This document shows, piece by piece, positions 42,052 to 50,357 of a stretch of DNA of 64,000 nt; position 1 is the stretch's first letter; every line of letters starts with the position of its first letter. Source of the DNA: JBBDUG01 sp040904025 (GTDB lineage Bacteria; Patescibacteriota; Minisyncoccia; Phycocordibacterales; SW-6-46-9); assembly GCA_040904025.1 (NCBI GenBank), contig JBBDUG010000033.1, forward strand, positions 38,656-102,655, read 5' to 3'. Under the pieces are notes generated by a model, which did no database searches, was not told where the DNA came from, and was given only the letters and a program-made list of their open reading frames with translations. The translations under genes and the position numbers were made by a program.

Positions 42052-44139
42052 TTACACCTTCTTCCTTCGAAGTAACAGGGCGTTGAATGCCACAATAACT
42101 GTAGAGATGGACATAAGGACTGCTCCAATCGCCGGCTGCAGTACAATACCGACCCCCGCCAATACACCTGCAGCAAGAGGAATAGTCACAATGTTATACC
42201 CTGCAGCCCACCAAATATTCTGTACCATCTTAGTGTATGTCAGACGAGAAAGTCGGATAACACGTACGACATCTCTCGGATCATCCCGTACAAGAATAAT
42301 ACCGGCTGATTCAATCGCCACATTTGTTCCCGCGCCGATCGCAATACCAAGATCAGCCTGTGCAAGCGCGGGAGCATCGTTAACTCCATCTCCCACCATC
42401 GCAACTTTCTCCCCGCGTTCTTGTAATTCCCGTACTTTTCTAGCTTTCTCTGCAGGCAGGACGTTGGCATAGTATTCATCAATACCAAGCTCTTCAGCCA
42501 CCCACTTTGCTACATCTTCAGAGTCACCGGTGACAAGTGCACTCTTCAACCCAAACTCTCTCAAAGTCTTCACTGCCTCACGAGATTCCGCACGTACAAC
42601 ATCACCAAGTACAATACTACCCTTATACCCCCCATCGACCACCAGATGTACAATTGTCTTCCCTTCCTGCGCGTGTGTAGATATACGACTGTTATCCGGA
42701 GCTGATACTCCATTATCTTGAAGCAGTGCTGTATTCCCGAGTACAAGAGATCTCTCTTCCACCTTTCCCGATACCCCCTTTCCAGGAATTCGCTTAAAGT
42801 CATGCGCCTGACTTAATGTAATATCTTTCTCTTCTGCATATCTCCGCATTGCAGCAGCAATGGGGTGTTCTGAATGAAAATTCAAAGACGCAGCAAGACG
42901 AAGCGTCTCCTCCGGGTCATCCGCGATAATATCGGACACCCCGAATTCTCCTGTAGTTAGGGTACCTGTTTTATCAAAGAGTATGATGCTAACATTGCGT
43001 GCCGCCTCAAGAGAACGCCGTTCTTTCACTAAAAATCCATTCTGTGCTGCCTTTGTTGTAGAAATCGAGGCAACCAATGGAACAGCAAGCCCCAACGCAT
43101 GAGGACAAGCAATAACAAGTACTGTCACAAGACGCGTAACGGCAACGATAATACCTGCACCGAGAATAATCCAAGCACCAAATGCAAAGATTCCCACACT
43201 CAGAGCTGCAATAGTTAGATAGAGCGCTGCACGATCAGAGAGTATCTGTAATCGAGATTTCGATGCCTGAGCCTCGGCAACAAGACGGCTCACACCCGCA
43301 AGAAATGTATCTTCCCCTATCTTATCCACCCGCACCTCAAGACTTCCATCTCCATTTATCGTCCCTGCTATTACCTCGTCTCCTGAATCCTTCTCCACCG
43401 GTCGTGATTCACCGGTAATAATGGACTCATCTAATGAGGAAGATCCGGTAATAATCGTTCCATCAGCGGGAATCCGTTCACCAGGACGCACGAGAACAAC
43501 ATCACCAAGTTCTAATTCTTCTAGCGGAATTTCTACGTGCCCATCATCGCGTTGTACGCGAGCAACATCAGGAAGTAGACGAGAAAGTTCCTTGAGTGCC
43601 CCGCGCGCGCCCTGTACTGCACGCATCTCAAGCCAGTGACCGAGAAGCATGATAGTGATAAGGGAGGTGAGCTCCCAAAAAAGCGTCTCTGCCGCAACAC
43701 CGAAAAAGACAACTGCCATGCTGAATACATAGGCGGCAGAAATAGCAATGGCAATAAGTGTCATCATACCGGGGAGCTTCCCCCGGATCTCCCGCCATGC
43801 ACTCTCAATAAACACCCAGCCTCCATAGAAAAATACAATAGTCCCCAATACCGGACCTAGAAGATCTGAGTAGGAAAATGTAGGTACAGAGAGAAAATCA
43901 GAGAGAAGTGGTGAATATAACAGCACCGGTATGGTAAGGATAAAACTGATCCAAAACTTCCGTTTAAATATGTTTGCGTGTCCACCATGCTTCCGTTTCT
44001 CTTCTGTGGCTGGCACAAGATTCATACCACACTCAGGGCACATACCTTGGTGCGCTGTACGCACTTCCGGATGCATCGGACACGTATACTCCTGAACCTC
44101 ATTTCTCTGTTCTTTTGTTTCTGTATGACAGCAATTCAT
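42052..44139 (-). CDS. P1B-type heavy-metal ATPase, CopB-like (CPH motif)
   Basis: 695 residues. The N terminus has a CC pair and a small metal-binding domain (EYTCPMHPEV...GMCPECGMNL, residues ~18-42) in place of a CxxC HMA domain. Membrane motif IACPHALGLAVP near residue 340 defines the CPH (P1B-3, CopB) class exporting Cu or Ag. Also present: TGES phosphatase loop, phosphorylation site DKTGTLTTGE, SEHPIAAAM, and GDGVNDAPALAQADLGIAIG. Last gene of the metal operon starting at csoR-like 46308; 10 bases separate it from the gene before. Confidence 0.93.
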   Translation of the reverse strand: MNCCHTETKEQRNEVQEYTCPMHPEVRTAHQGMCPECGMNLVPATEEKRKHGGHANIFKRKFWISFILTIPVLLYSPLLSDFLSVPTFSYSDLLGPVLGTIVFFYGGWVFIESAWREIRGKLPGMMTLIAIAISAAYVFSMAVVFFGVAAETLFWELTSLITIMLLGHWLEMRAVQGARGALKELSRLLPDVARVQRDDGHVEIPLEELELGDVVLVRPGERIPADGTIITGSSSLDESIITGESRPVEKDSGDEVIAGTINGDGSLEVRVDKIGEDTFLAGVSRLVAEAQASKSRLQILSDRAALYLTIAALSVGIFAFGAWIILGAGIIVAVTRLVTVLVIACPHALGLAVPLVASISTTKAAQNGFLVKERRSLEAARNVSIILFDKTGTLTTGEFGVSDIIADDPEETLRLAASLNFHSEHPIAAAMRRYAEEKDITLSQAHDFKRIPGKGVSGKVEERSLVLGNTALLQDNGVSAPDNSRISTHAQEGKTIVHLVVDGGYKGSIVLGDVVRAESREAVKTLREFGLKSALVTGDSEDVAKWVAEELGIDEYYANVLPAEKARKVRELQERGEKVAMVGDGVNDAPALAQADLGIAIGAGTNVAIESAGIILVRDDPRDVVRVIRLSRLTYTKMVQNIWWAAGYNIVTIPLAAGVLAGVGIVLQPAIGAVLMSISTVIVAFNALLLRRKKV

Positions 44140-44149
44140 ATAATGTATT

Positions 44150-44590
44150 CTACCAATCTCTACAACATTTAATCACGTGTGAAGCGAGCGCTCGTACTTT
44201 CTTCTTTCCTCGAAAGAGGAAAAGTAAGAAAAACAATGTCCACAAAATGATAATGAGAGGAATTAAGAACGTATCCTCTGTATTACCCGAAGTGAGCCAA
44301 AAAGCGAAGGTGATAAGTGTAATAAAGAGGGGAAACTTAAATAATGAGTAGGAAGAATTAAATTTCTCTTCGAGAGCATAGAGTGCTCCCACAATACTCC
44401 CTCCCATAAGGATTGCAATAATATGTGTATTTACATCTCCCCCCAAATACCAATGCACAAGAAGAGCTAACCACGTGAACACAGTTGCTGCACAGAGTGC
44501 ACATATACGTATCGAAGTATATGTACGCAGAACAATAAACACACCAAAAATAATTGAGAGGAGTGTGAGAACTATAGAAAGATTTATCAT
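44150..44590 (-). CDS. Four-helix membrane protein with CxxC (CALC), metal operon
   Basis: 146 residues, four membrane helices and a basic cytosolic tail (FRGKKKVRALASHVIKCC). Helix two contains ICALCAATVFTWLALLVHWYLGG, a CxxC plus His in or near the membrane. I do not recognise a family. It overlaps the upstream gene by four bases and precedes the CopB-like ATPase by 10, so it is part of the same operon. A role in passing metal or electrons to the ATPase is an inference. Confidence 0.75.
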   Translation of the reverse strand: MINLSIVLTLLSIIFGVFIVLRTYTSIRICALCAATVFTWLALLVHWYLGGDVNTHIIAILMGGSIVGALYALEEKFNSSYSLFKFPLFITLITFAFWLTSGNTEDTFLIPLIIILWTLFFLLFLFRGKKKVRALASHVIKCCRDW

Positions 44591-45108
44591 GAGAGTAAGT
44601 GAGTGACAATTGAAGACACCACAAGCAAAATGAGAGTCAGAGAAAGCCCTTGATACGGAATTTGACTCCCTCGCAATCGTGTCAGAACTCTGCTCAAATA
44701 AGGAGAGAGGAGCATAATAGCTGCGCCAATGATAACTCCGAGAATGAAGAGATTTATTGTGTACGTATTATGCAAGGCTGTGCCATATAACCCTCCCAGA
44801 GAGATATATAGCGGAGAAAAATCACGTACAAGCGGCATGATGGGAAGCACTGTGCCAAGAAAAATAACTCCGGTAAGAATATCTTTTTGATATGGAATAT
44901 ATTCTCGTCGTACCACCCCACCAATCCACAGTCCAAGAGCAAGAGCAAATGCACCGATGAGAATCCCAACAACCACAGACGATACGCCAATCGATGCTGC
45001 AAAAACTGCAAGAGCACCTGCGCCTGCAGTACAGAGAGGGCAATGTGCAAACACTGTCTTCGGTACTAACGCACCCGCTATTAATGTAGCAGAAAAGATC
45101 TTTTTCAT
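44587..45108 (-). CDS. Signal-peptide membrane protein with CPLC motif, metal operon
   Basis: 173 residues. A signal peptide (MKKIFSATLIAGALVPKTVFA) is followed at once by HCPLCTAGAGALAVFAASIGV, a His-CxxC at the outer membrane face, then four or five helices. The CPLC-first-helix arrangement is seen in uncharacterised membrane proteins of Patescibacteria. It is reminiscent of thiol-redox membrane proteins. Located between the DUF411 gene (five bases upstream) and the CALC gene (four-base overlap). Confidence 0.78.
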   Translation of the reverse strand: MKKIFSATLIAGALVPKTVFAHCPLCTAGAGALAVFAASIGVSSVVVGILIGAFALALGLWIGGVVRREYIPYQKDILTGVIFLGTVLPIMPLVRDFSPLYISLGGLYGTALHNTYTINLFILGVIIGAAIMLLSPYLSRVLTRLRGSQIPYQGLSLTLILLVVSSIVTHLLS

Positions 45109-45112
45109 ATCA

Positions 45113-45598
45113 TTAGAGAGTTATAAACACATCCCCTACCCGCCCTTCGTGTGTTATCTCATAGATAACAAAGTCCTCGGTCTGAGGTCCTGGCATCCCT
45201 GGAGATCCACTCGGCATACCCCCCATACCAATACCTTTGATGTCTGGTTGTTCAACCAAAAGCTTCTGTATGGCCTCCTCGGGCACATGTCCCTCTATGA
45301 TATATCCAGCAACCTCAGTAGTATGACAACTCTCGACGGAAGATGGGATTCCAAACCCCCTCTTTATAACCGAAAGGTCATCCGTATCCTCAATTCTCAC
45401 ATCATATCCAAGATTACGCATATATGAGGCATAGACCCCACAACACCCGCAGGTTGGTGACTTATATATCACAATCTCACCAACAGACTCCCGGATGGCG
45501 AGAACCTCATCATCTACCTGACCTCCTGTTGCTAAAAATACACCGACACCAACAATAGCGATAAATATACCCAGCACTACTGCAATATTAGTATTCAT
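45113..45598 (-). CDS. DUF411 metal-binding protein (CopG-like), membrane-anchored
   Basis: 161 residues. An N-terminal helix (IAVVLGIFIAIVGVGVFLA) precedes a DUF411 domain: IYKSPTCGCCGVYASYM near residue 45, SSVESCHTTEVAGYIIEGHVPEEAI near 87 and an end rich in Gly and Met (GIGMGGMPSGSPGMPG). DUF411 proteins bind copper in the periplasm and occur in copper-resistance clusters. It shares a base with the upstream gene. Confidence 0.92.
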   Translation of the reverse strand: MNTNIAVVLGIFIAIVGVGVFLATGGQVDDEVLAIRESVGEIVIYKSPTCGCCGVYASYMRNLGYDVRIEDTDDLSVIKRGFGIPSSVESCHTTEVAGYIIEGHVPEEAIQKLLVEQPDIKGIGMGGMPSGSPGMPGPQTEDFVIYEITHEGRVGDVFITL

Positions 45599-46008
45599 TA
45601 TTTCGAACTTATTTTCTTAATAAGGAAGAGGATAAGGAGAATTCCCACAAAGAGCCAGACAAGTGATGCAAACCCAGCTAACCACATAAGGGCGGAACCA
45701 CCACCCCACATCATGCTGTATCGACCATCAGAAGTATCGAACTGAGACATCATACCGTACCCCATTGGCCAATGCCCCTCGCCGTGACTCTGCATAAACC
45801 CAATCATCTCTTTAGACTCCTCGGTTGTCAGATCTTCCCCATTCATCATCTTTATCATCACACTCTGCATTTCATCAAATTCTTCTGCGGACACTTCGCT
45901 CGACATCATAGACGTATTAGCTTCAGCACCCGCATGAGCATCAACTGAAATAGGAGAGAATGCGAGGAATCCAATAATTAGCGCTGTGACAAGTAGTATC
46001 TTTTTCAT
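45598..46008 (-). CDS. Exported Met/His-rich membrane protein, metal operon
   Basis: 136 residues. A signal peptide ending near ISVDA|HAGAEA, a Met- and His-rich stretch (MQSVMIKMMNGED, MIGFMQSHGEGHWPMGYGMM), then a single C-terminal helix (ALMWLAGFASLVWLFVGILLILFLI) and basic tail. The abundant Met and His outside the membrane suggest Cu(I)/Ag(I) binding. No named family recognised. It is the second gene of the operon, 27 bases after the regulator. Confidence 0.78.
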   Translation of the reverse strand: MKKILLVTALIIGFLAFSPISVDAHAGAEANTSMMSSEVSAEEFDEMQSVMIKMMNGEDLTTEESKEMIGFMQSHGEGHWPMGYGMMSQFDTSDGRYSMMWGGGSALMWLAGFASLVWLFVGILLILFLIKKISSK

Positions 46009-46035
46009 ATATATGATTAAACTTACAATGAATAA

Positions 46036-46308
46036 TTACTTTTTCTTTGCTTTCTTAAAGACGTGAATGATTTCATCTATCGCTTTTGCTTCTTGGTTCC
46101 CCTTCATTTGATGCACAACGTGCTCGGAGAGATGATTCTCAAGAATAAGATCTTCGACAGATGAAAGCGCACTACGAACAGCCGAGGACTGCGTGATAAT
46201 ATCTACACAGTACTCATCTTCTTCCACCATTCTCTGAAGTCCCCGAATCTGACCCTCAAGTCGTTTGAGTCGATCCCGGACTTTTTTCTTTACTTCTCCT
46301 TTCATCAC
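46036..46308 (-). CDS. CsoR/RcnR-family metal-sensing repressor
   Basis: 90 residues, all helical. RDRLKRLEGQIRGLQRMVEEDEYCVDI begins the DUF156 fold. The sensor positions are Cys34, His59 and His63 (YCVDI; ENHLSEHVVHQ). CsoR copper sensors normally have C-H-C, while RcnR-type sensors have C-H-H plus His3; this protein has the C-H-H set but no His3. It probably represses its own operon through the palindrome at 46317-46333. The start is GTG 46308 or ATG 46305, with TATGAT five bases before the GTG. Confidence 0.92.
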   Translation of the reverse strand: MMKGEVKKKVRDRLKRLEGQIRGLQRMVEEDEYCVDIITQSSAVRSALSSVEDLILENHLSEHVVHQMKGNQEAKAIDEIIHVFKKAKKK

Positions 46309-46316
46309 AATCCATC

Positions 46317-46333
46317 ATACCCCCATGGGGTAT
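46317..46333 (-). promoter_or_regulatory. Operator of the metal operon, overlapping the -10 box
   Basis: ATACCCC-CAT-GGGGTAT is a perfect 7-3-7 inverted repeat of the G-tract type bound by CsoR/RcnR-family repressors. On the minus strand its right end forms the first half of TATGAT (46319-46314), so bound repressor would block the promoter. Confidence 0.85.
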
Positions 46334-46372
46334 ATAAGTAAAGGGGAGAACTTCAGATAAGTAATTCAGAGA

Positions 46373-46720
46373 CTACTCCTCTCCCACGTCAGATTCCTCA
46401 AACTCATATCCCGCATTCTTCCACCCCGCCAATCCTTCGACATAGTGACCAACATTAGAATACCCCGCTTCCTCAAGTGCATCTGCAGCTAAATCACTCA
46501 ATTGACACCCACTTGAAGCACAATACGTGATAATCTCAGCATCCTTTGCTACACCTATTTGTTCTTCAAATTGTTCGATAAAATCTTTTCCATACGGAAT
46601 TGATCGTGCACCAGGAATATGGCGCGCTTCATAACTTTCCGCAGCCAACACGTCGATAAGAACAACATTGCCTGTATCAAGCTTTTCTTTTAACTCCTCG
46701 GTAGTAATTTCTTGAGCCAT
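46373..46720 (-). CDS. Rhodanese-domain protein
   Basis: 115 residues, a single rhodanese domain. VLIDVLAAESYEARHIPGARSI near residue 22 is the CH2-A-like element. The active loop reads ITYCASSGCQLSDLAADAL near residue 70: the catalytic Cys is followed by a second Cys five residues on, a longer loop than classical CxxGxR. It moves sulfane sulfur or acts in redox sensing. The ATG at 46720 is preferred over an upstream TTG. It precedes the metal operon by 64 bases, with the operator between, so it is not strictly part of it. Confidence 0.88.
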   Translation of the reverse strand: MAQEITTEELKEKLDTGNVVLIDVLAAESYEARHIPGARSIPYGKDFIEQFEEQIGVAKDAEIITYCASSGCQLSDLAADALEEAGYSNVGHYVEGLAGWKNAGYEFEESDVGEE

Positions 46721-46791
46721 GTTATACAAAGTTAATTGGTATACACACAGAGTATCACAGATACTAATCTCTCTTTTGATATACTAGAAAC

Positions 46792-48003
46792 ATGAAAAAA
46801 GATATTGTTCTCTCAATATTAGGAATCATACTCATCCTTGCATTCCTCGCAGTACTCCCTATGACACGGGATGCGTTCGAGAAAACATGGAATCAGTTTG
46901 CGGCAACACTCTTTGTACAGAGCGTAACCGTTGAGGATTTAAAAATAAAATCCAAAGACGCACTGCAATTTGATGACACATCGATAAATATTCTCATTGT
47001 CCCCGGACATGAGAAAGAGACCGGGGGAACCGCCTTTGGCGACCTAAGGGAGTATGATGTAAATATAGAACTCTCTAAGTATCTCCACGAGTATCTCGAA
47101 GAAAGCGAGCTATACGACTCATTCCTCGCACAGGATGAAAACGGATGGCATCCAGTACTTGCCGAATATTTCCAAGAAGAACGGGAAGACATACTAGAGT
47201 TCAAGAATGAAAAACAGGCGATAATGGGTACCGCGGTTCAACTCGGACTCATCGACAACTATCGTGGAGTTGGTCACAATTTCGCACCAACAGAAACAAC
47301 AATCTACCTGTATGGGATAAATAAATGGGCAAGTGAAAATGAGATCGATATTATTATCCATGTACATTTCAATGACTACGCCGAGCGACAATATGGCACA
47401 CGGGGAGAGCATATGGGACTTGCGGTATATGTACCCGAAGATCAATTCTCAAACGCTATTGCCAGCAAAGAGGTTGGGGAACATATTTTCAATACCCTCA
47501 ACACACGCTTCCCGAGAAGCACACTCCCAATTGAATCAGCAGGGGTTGTTGAAGATCAAGAACTCATCGCCATTGGTGCAAATAATTCCCTTGATCCTGC
47601 CTCTGTTCTCATCGAATATTCATACATATATGAACCTCATGTAACTGATGATGAAATACGCCCAATCTCACTCAAAGAGATGGCATACCTTACATACCAT
47701 GGACTCCAGTCATTCTTTGATACATCTATTGATGAGGTGGAACCAGAAACAACATATACATTCACTTCAGATATGGAATACGGAGCGCGGACTGATCTCG
47801 ATACATACCACCTACAAAAAGTTCTATTAAAAGAAGAGATGTATCCACCCACAGGAAGAACGATGCACGACTGTCCTATCACCGGAAACTTTTTCTCTTG
47901 TACTGAAACAGCGGTAAAGCAATTCCAGAGCAGACACGGTATTAATACCACTGGATATGTTGGGCCAGAGACCCGAAAAACACTCAATACACTCGTACAC
48001 TAA
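46792..48003 (+). CDS. N-acetylmuramoyl-L-alanine amidase (Amidase_3) with C-terminal PG-binding domain
   Basis: 403 residues. N-terminal helix (IVLSILGIILILAFLAVLPM), then an Amidase_3 fold: ILIVPGHEKETGGTA near residue 64 (zinc His), REYDVNIELSKYL near 85 (Glu), DIIIHVHFND near 180 (His) and SVLIEYSYIYEP near 272 (Glu). The last 70 residues are a PG_binding_1 domain (ETAVKQFQSRHGINTTGYVG). It cuts the glycan-peptide bond of peptidoglycan. TATACT exactly six bases before the ATG predicts a leaderless mRNA. Confidence 0.88.
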   Translation: MKKDIVLSILGIILILAFLAVLPMTRDAFEKTWNQFAATLFVQSVTVEDLKIKSKDALQFDDTSINILIVPGHEKETGGTAFGDLREYDVNIELSKYLHEYLEESELYDSFLAQDENGWHPVLAEYFQEEREDILEFKNEKQAIMGTAVQLGLIDNYRGVGHNFAPTETTIYLYGINKWASENEIDIIIHVHFNDYAERQYGTRGEHMGLAVYVPEDQFSNAIASKEVGEHIFNTLNTRFPRSTLPIESAGVVEDQELIAIGANNSLDPASVLIEYSYIYEPHVTDDEIRPISLKEMAYLTYHGLQSFFDTSIDEVEPETTYTFTSDMEYGARTDLDTYHLQKVLLKEEMYPPTGRTMHDCPITGNFFSCTETAVKQFQSRHGINTTGYVGPETRKTLNTLVH

Positions 48004-48101
48004 AAAGACTATTGTATCTCTACACTCACACTATCTGAGACAATCTCTCTCCCCGCTGCATATAATCGATGGTCATTTGAGTATTCATATGAGATATAAC
48101 A

Positions 48102-48764
48102 TTACCGAGATTTAATAAATTTTAACCATATTAATCTTGGAAATCCTTTTATAAAATCCCACAGTGCCACCATCCCCCCTCTTAGGAATGCCGATGGATT
48201 GAGTGCTCCAGGAACTTCAGAGGCGGACTCATCTGCAGCTCTTTTCTCGGCTAAAAGTAATTCAAGGTTTTCTTTTAATTCTTTCGGATGATTCCATTTA
48301 GCACGCCAAAAGATCTCTCCCTGTCTATCGATGATATAGACAGAGTTAGGAAAAAGACCATATGTTGTATGAGCCGTACCGGAGACATCATCTACAAGTA
48401 CACGACGAGGATCGTCATAGAGCGCACTACACTCATGGGCGCGTTTTCGCTTCTCTTCGTTTGAATGATGCGCCCCTCTCTTTTCCCCAGGATGTGCCTC
48501 CCGCACATATAAGACTAAAAACTGCACATCAGGAAATTCATGTATAAGCTTCTTCATCTGCGGCATAACACCAACAAAGACGGGACAAGTCATACTCCCC
48601 ATCTCTAACACTAGTGGTTTTCCGAAGAAATCAGAGAGTTTCACCTTCTCCCCTTCGGGTGTATAGGCGGTAAAGTCTAGAGCCTTCTCCCCTATTTGGG
48701 GAGCGTTGAATTTATCATGTGCATAATCCTCTGGTTTGAAGTGGTTGTAATTATATTTATCCAT
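48102..48764 (-). CDS. Thioredoxin-fold protein of the iodothyronine deiodinase/AhpC-like group
   Basis: 220 residues. FGKPLVLEMGSMTCPVFVGVMPQM near residue 45 and FLVLYVREAHPGEKRGAHH near residue 82 match the deiodinase-like family (T4_deiodinase), in which the catalytic position, selenocysteine in animals, is Cys in bacteria. The C-terminal ~40 residues are a hydrophobic or amphipathic tail. A peroxidase or thiol-reductase role is likely, not hormone metabolism. TAAAAT exactly six bases before the ATG. Confidence 0.82.
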   Translation of the reverse strand: MDKYNYNHFKPEDYAHDKFNAPQIGEKALDFTAYTPEGEKVKLSDFFGKPLVLEMGSMTCPVFVGVMPQMKKLIHEFPDVQFLVLYVREAHPGEKRGAHHSNEEKRKRAHECSALYDDPRRVLVDDVSGTAHTTYGLFPNSVYIIDRQGEIFWRAKWNHPKELKENLELLLAEKRAADESASEVPGALNPSAFLRGGMVALWDFIKGFPRLIWLKFIKSR

Positions 48765-48803
48765 AATCTTATTTTATTAAAGCATTGGGTTATCTCTTCG
48801 ACC

Positions 48804-49685
48804 TCAAAAGTCATTCTCAATCAATCCCGGGGTTATGTCAGGAAACAGTATTTTGTGAGTATAATCTGTAACAATCATCTCATTTCTAAAACTATCCACC
48901 ATTGCTCGCCCGACCTTTGCAACATGTGGTGGGTTAAAGAGCCTTAGAAGTAAACCGGCAATAAATGGGGGAAGTAATCGTGTGCAAATCACAGTAGTTG
49001 AATCACCCGACCATTGTGAATACATGAGAATGAGCTCTGCGTAACTTACCACTTCCGGCCCACCCACCTCGACAATCTTATCACCGTCTATCTCAACAGT
49101 TGCTGCTACATGCAAATATGTAAGCATATCAGTTATCCCAATTGGCTGTGTACAGGTTTCAGCTGTAATGGGCATAATGAGAATCCGGAGCTTTTCGGCA
49201 AGATTTTTCACTATCTGAAACGATATACTTCCCTCACCAACAATCATAGATGCCCGAAATTCAATAACGCTTGTCTGGAATTCTCGTAGTACTCGTCCCG
49301 CATTATGACGGCTAGCGAGATGCTTGGAAAGATTATCAGTATCTTTTCCGAGTCCACTCATATCTATAATACGGCCTACTCTTGCGTTTTCTGCCGCCCG
49401 CCCCATCGAGCGGGATGCCTCCTCTTCAAGTTCAAAATAGTCCCCATCGGCTCCCATCATGTGCACAAAGTAGTACACAACATGAGACCCGCTAATATGC
49501 TCTTGCAGTGCAGTGGTATCAAACACATCACCCTCCAGATTTATAAGTCGATCGTCTTCTATCGTGACATGTTCCGGATCAGGACTAATAGCGGTAATCT
49601 TCCAGTCTGTATGCTCTAAAAGATATGTAATAAGATTCGTCCCCAAAAATCCACTGGCTCCAACAATACTTACGTGTTTTTCCAT
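48804..49685 (-). CDS. NAD(P)-binding SDR/NmrA-like protein (YbjT-like)
   Basis: 293 residues. The Rossmann motif is SIVGASGFLGTNLITYLLEH at the N terminus; HVVYYFVHMMGADGDYFELEEEASRS near residue 70 and GRIIDMSGLGKD near 105 match YbjT-like proteins rather than classical SDR enzymes (the YxxxK motif is missing). Middle region IVEVGGPEVVSYAELI is typical of this group. A ubiquinone-, flavin- or lipid-linked role has been suggested for relatives; the substrate is unknown. It lies 15 bases after a frameshifted gene remnant. Confidence 0.82.
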   Translation of the reverse strand: MEKHVSIVGASGFLGTNLITYLLEHTDWKITAISPDPEHVTIEDDRLINLEGDVFDTTALQEHISGSHVVYYFVHMMGADGDYFELEEEASRSMGRAAENARVGRIIDMSGLGKDTDNLSKHLASRHNAGRVLREFQTSVIEFRASMIVGEGSISFQIVKNLAEKLRILIMPITAETCTQPIGITDMLTYLHVAATVEIDGDKIVEVGGPEVVSYAELILMYSQWSGDSTTVICTRLLPPFIAGLLLRLFNPPHVAKVGRAMVDSFRNEMIVTDYTHKILFPDITPGLIENDF

Positions 49686-49700
49686 AATGAATGTAAAGAA

Positions 49701-49876
49701 TTAAATACTTCGACTGTCATACGCCCCCGAACACTCCTGAAGCATCTCTTTTGGTGTAAGATCGGGATTATAAATTCTAGATAAAAATTTTTTCCGAAGG
49801 GTTCTGAAAATTTATATGTATAGCTATCCTGCATAACATCGTGGACTATTATTTTCTTTTTGCGTGAACGAGGCAT
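49701..49876 (-). pseudogene. Frameshifted, truncated copy of the uncharacterised gene at 53661
   Basis: From ATG 49876, the frame reads KKKIIVHDVMQDSYTYKFSEP and then LEF, matching the start of the 53661-54191 product (TIIVHDKMQDGYEYELVEP...PEF). After LEF the frame is lost, but the +1/-2 frame continues NPDLTPKEMLQECSGAYDSRSI* as in the intact copy (KPDLTPKEMLELGVFGGVY). A two-base insertion would explain it. The rest of the gene is missing, so it is a remnant. Confidence 0.8.
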
Positions 49877-49889
49877 AGGGAGAAAATAT

Positions 49890-50357
49890 TCAATTACCAA
49901 GTAAGTACAGTACGAGTAAAAGAAGTCCTCCCCACCAACCGATATCAGAAACAATAAGACTTACTGTAATTTTCCTCTTCCATGAATCTGGGAGCAATTC
50001 ATCTGCCCTGCCTTCTCGCTCCCGCCTCAAGAGAAATGGACTAACTTTAAACGATAGGAAATACCCATTTATGATGAGCACGGATGCGATAATTGTGTGA
50101 ATGAGCAGAATGCCAGAGAAATTTTCTCCACGATAAAAAATTACCCCGCCGACTATGGCTAGAAAAATTCCCGCCCAAATCATGGGCTTGGTAACTTTAT
50201 GCGTACGGATTGTTGCTTCGCTCCAATATCGCGATTTCCTCCCTAAGAAACCATGAATATCAATGACCGTGACTGCACCAAGGCCAATTATAAATCCGGC
50301 AAGAAAAAGAAAGAGTCCGAGAGTGTCAACTAGATTAATTGAGTATATATATTCCAT
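49890..50357 (-). CDS. Four-helix membrane protein
   Basis: 155 residues with four hydrophobic helices (LGLFLFLAGFIIGLGAVTVID, MIWAGIFLAIVGGVIFY, and two more) and a charged loop RREREGRADELLPDSWKRK. A motif GAVTVIDIHGFLGRKSRYW in helix one is distinctive but I cannot name the family. The start MEYIYSINLV at 50357 is preferred over an upstream TTG; it overlaps the end of tspO by 23 bases, so translation is coupled to tspO. Confidence 0.75.
   Translation of the reverse strand: MEYIYSINLVDTLGLFLFLAGFIIGLGAVTVIDIHGFLGRKSRYWSEATIRTHKVTKPMIWAGIFLAIVGGVIFYRGENFSGILLIHTIIASVLIINGYFLSFKVSPFLLRREREGRADELLPDSWKRKITVSLIVSDIGWWGGLLLLVLYLLGN

Noticed and set aside
49670..49954. Intact 94-codon gene on the minus strand
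   Set aside because: Its middle matches the 53661 gene only until LEF and then continues in another frame; it is a frameshifted remnant, and its ends read neighbouring genes.
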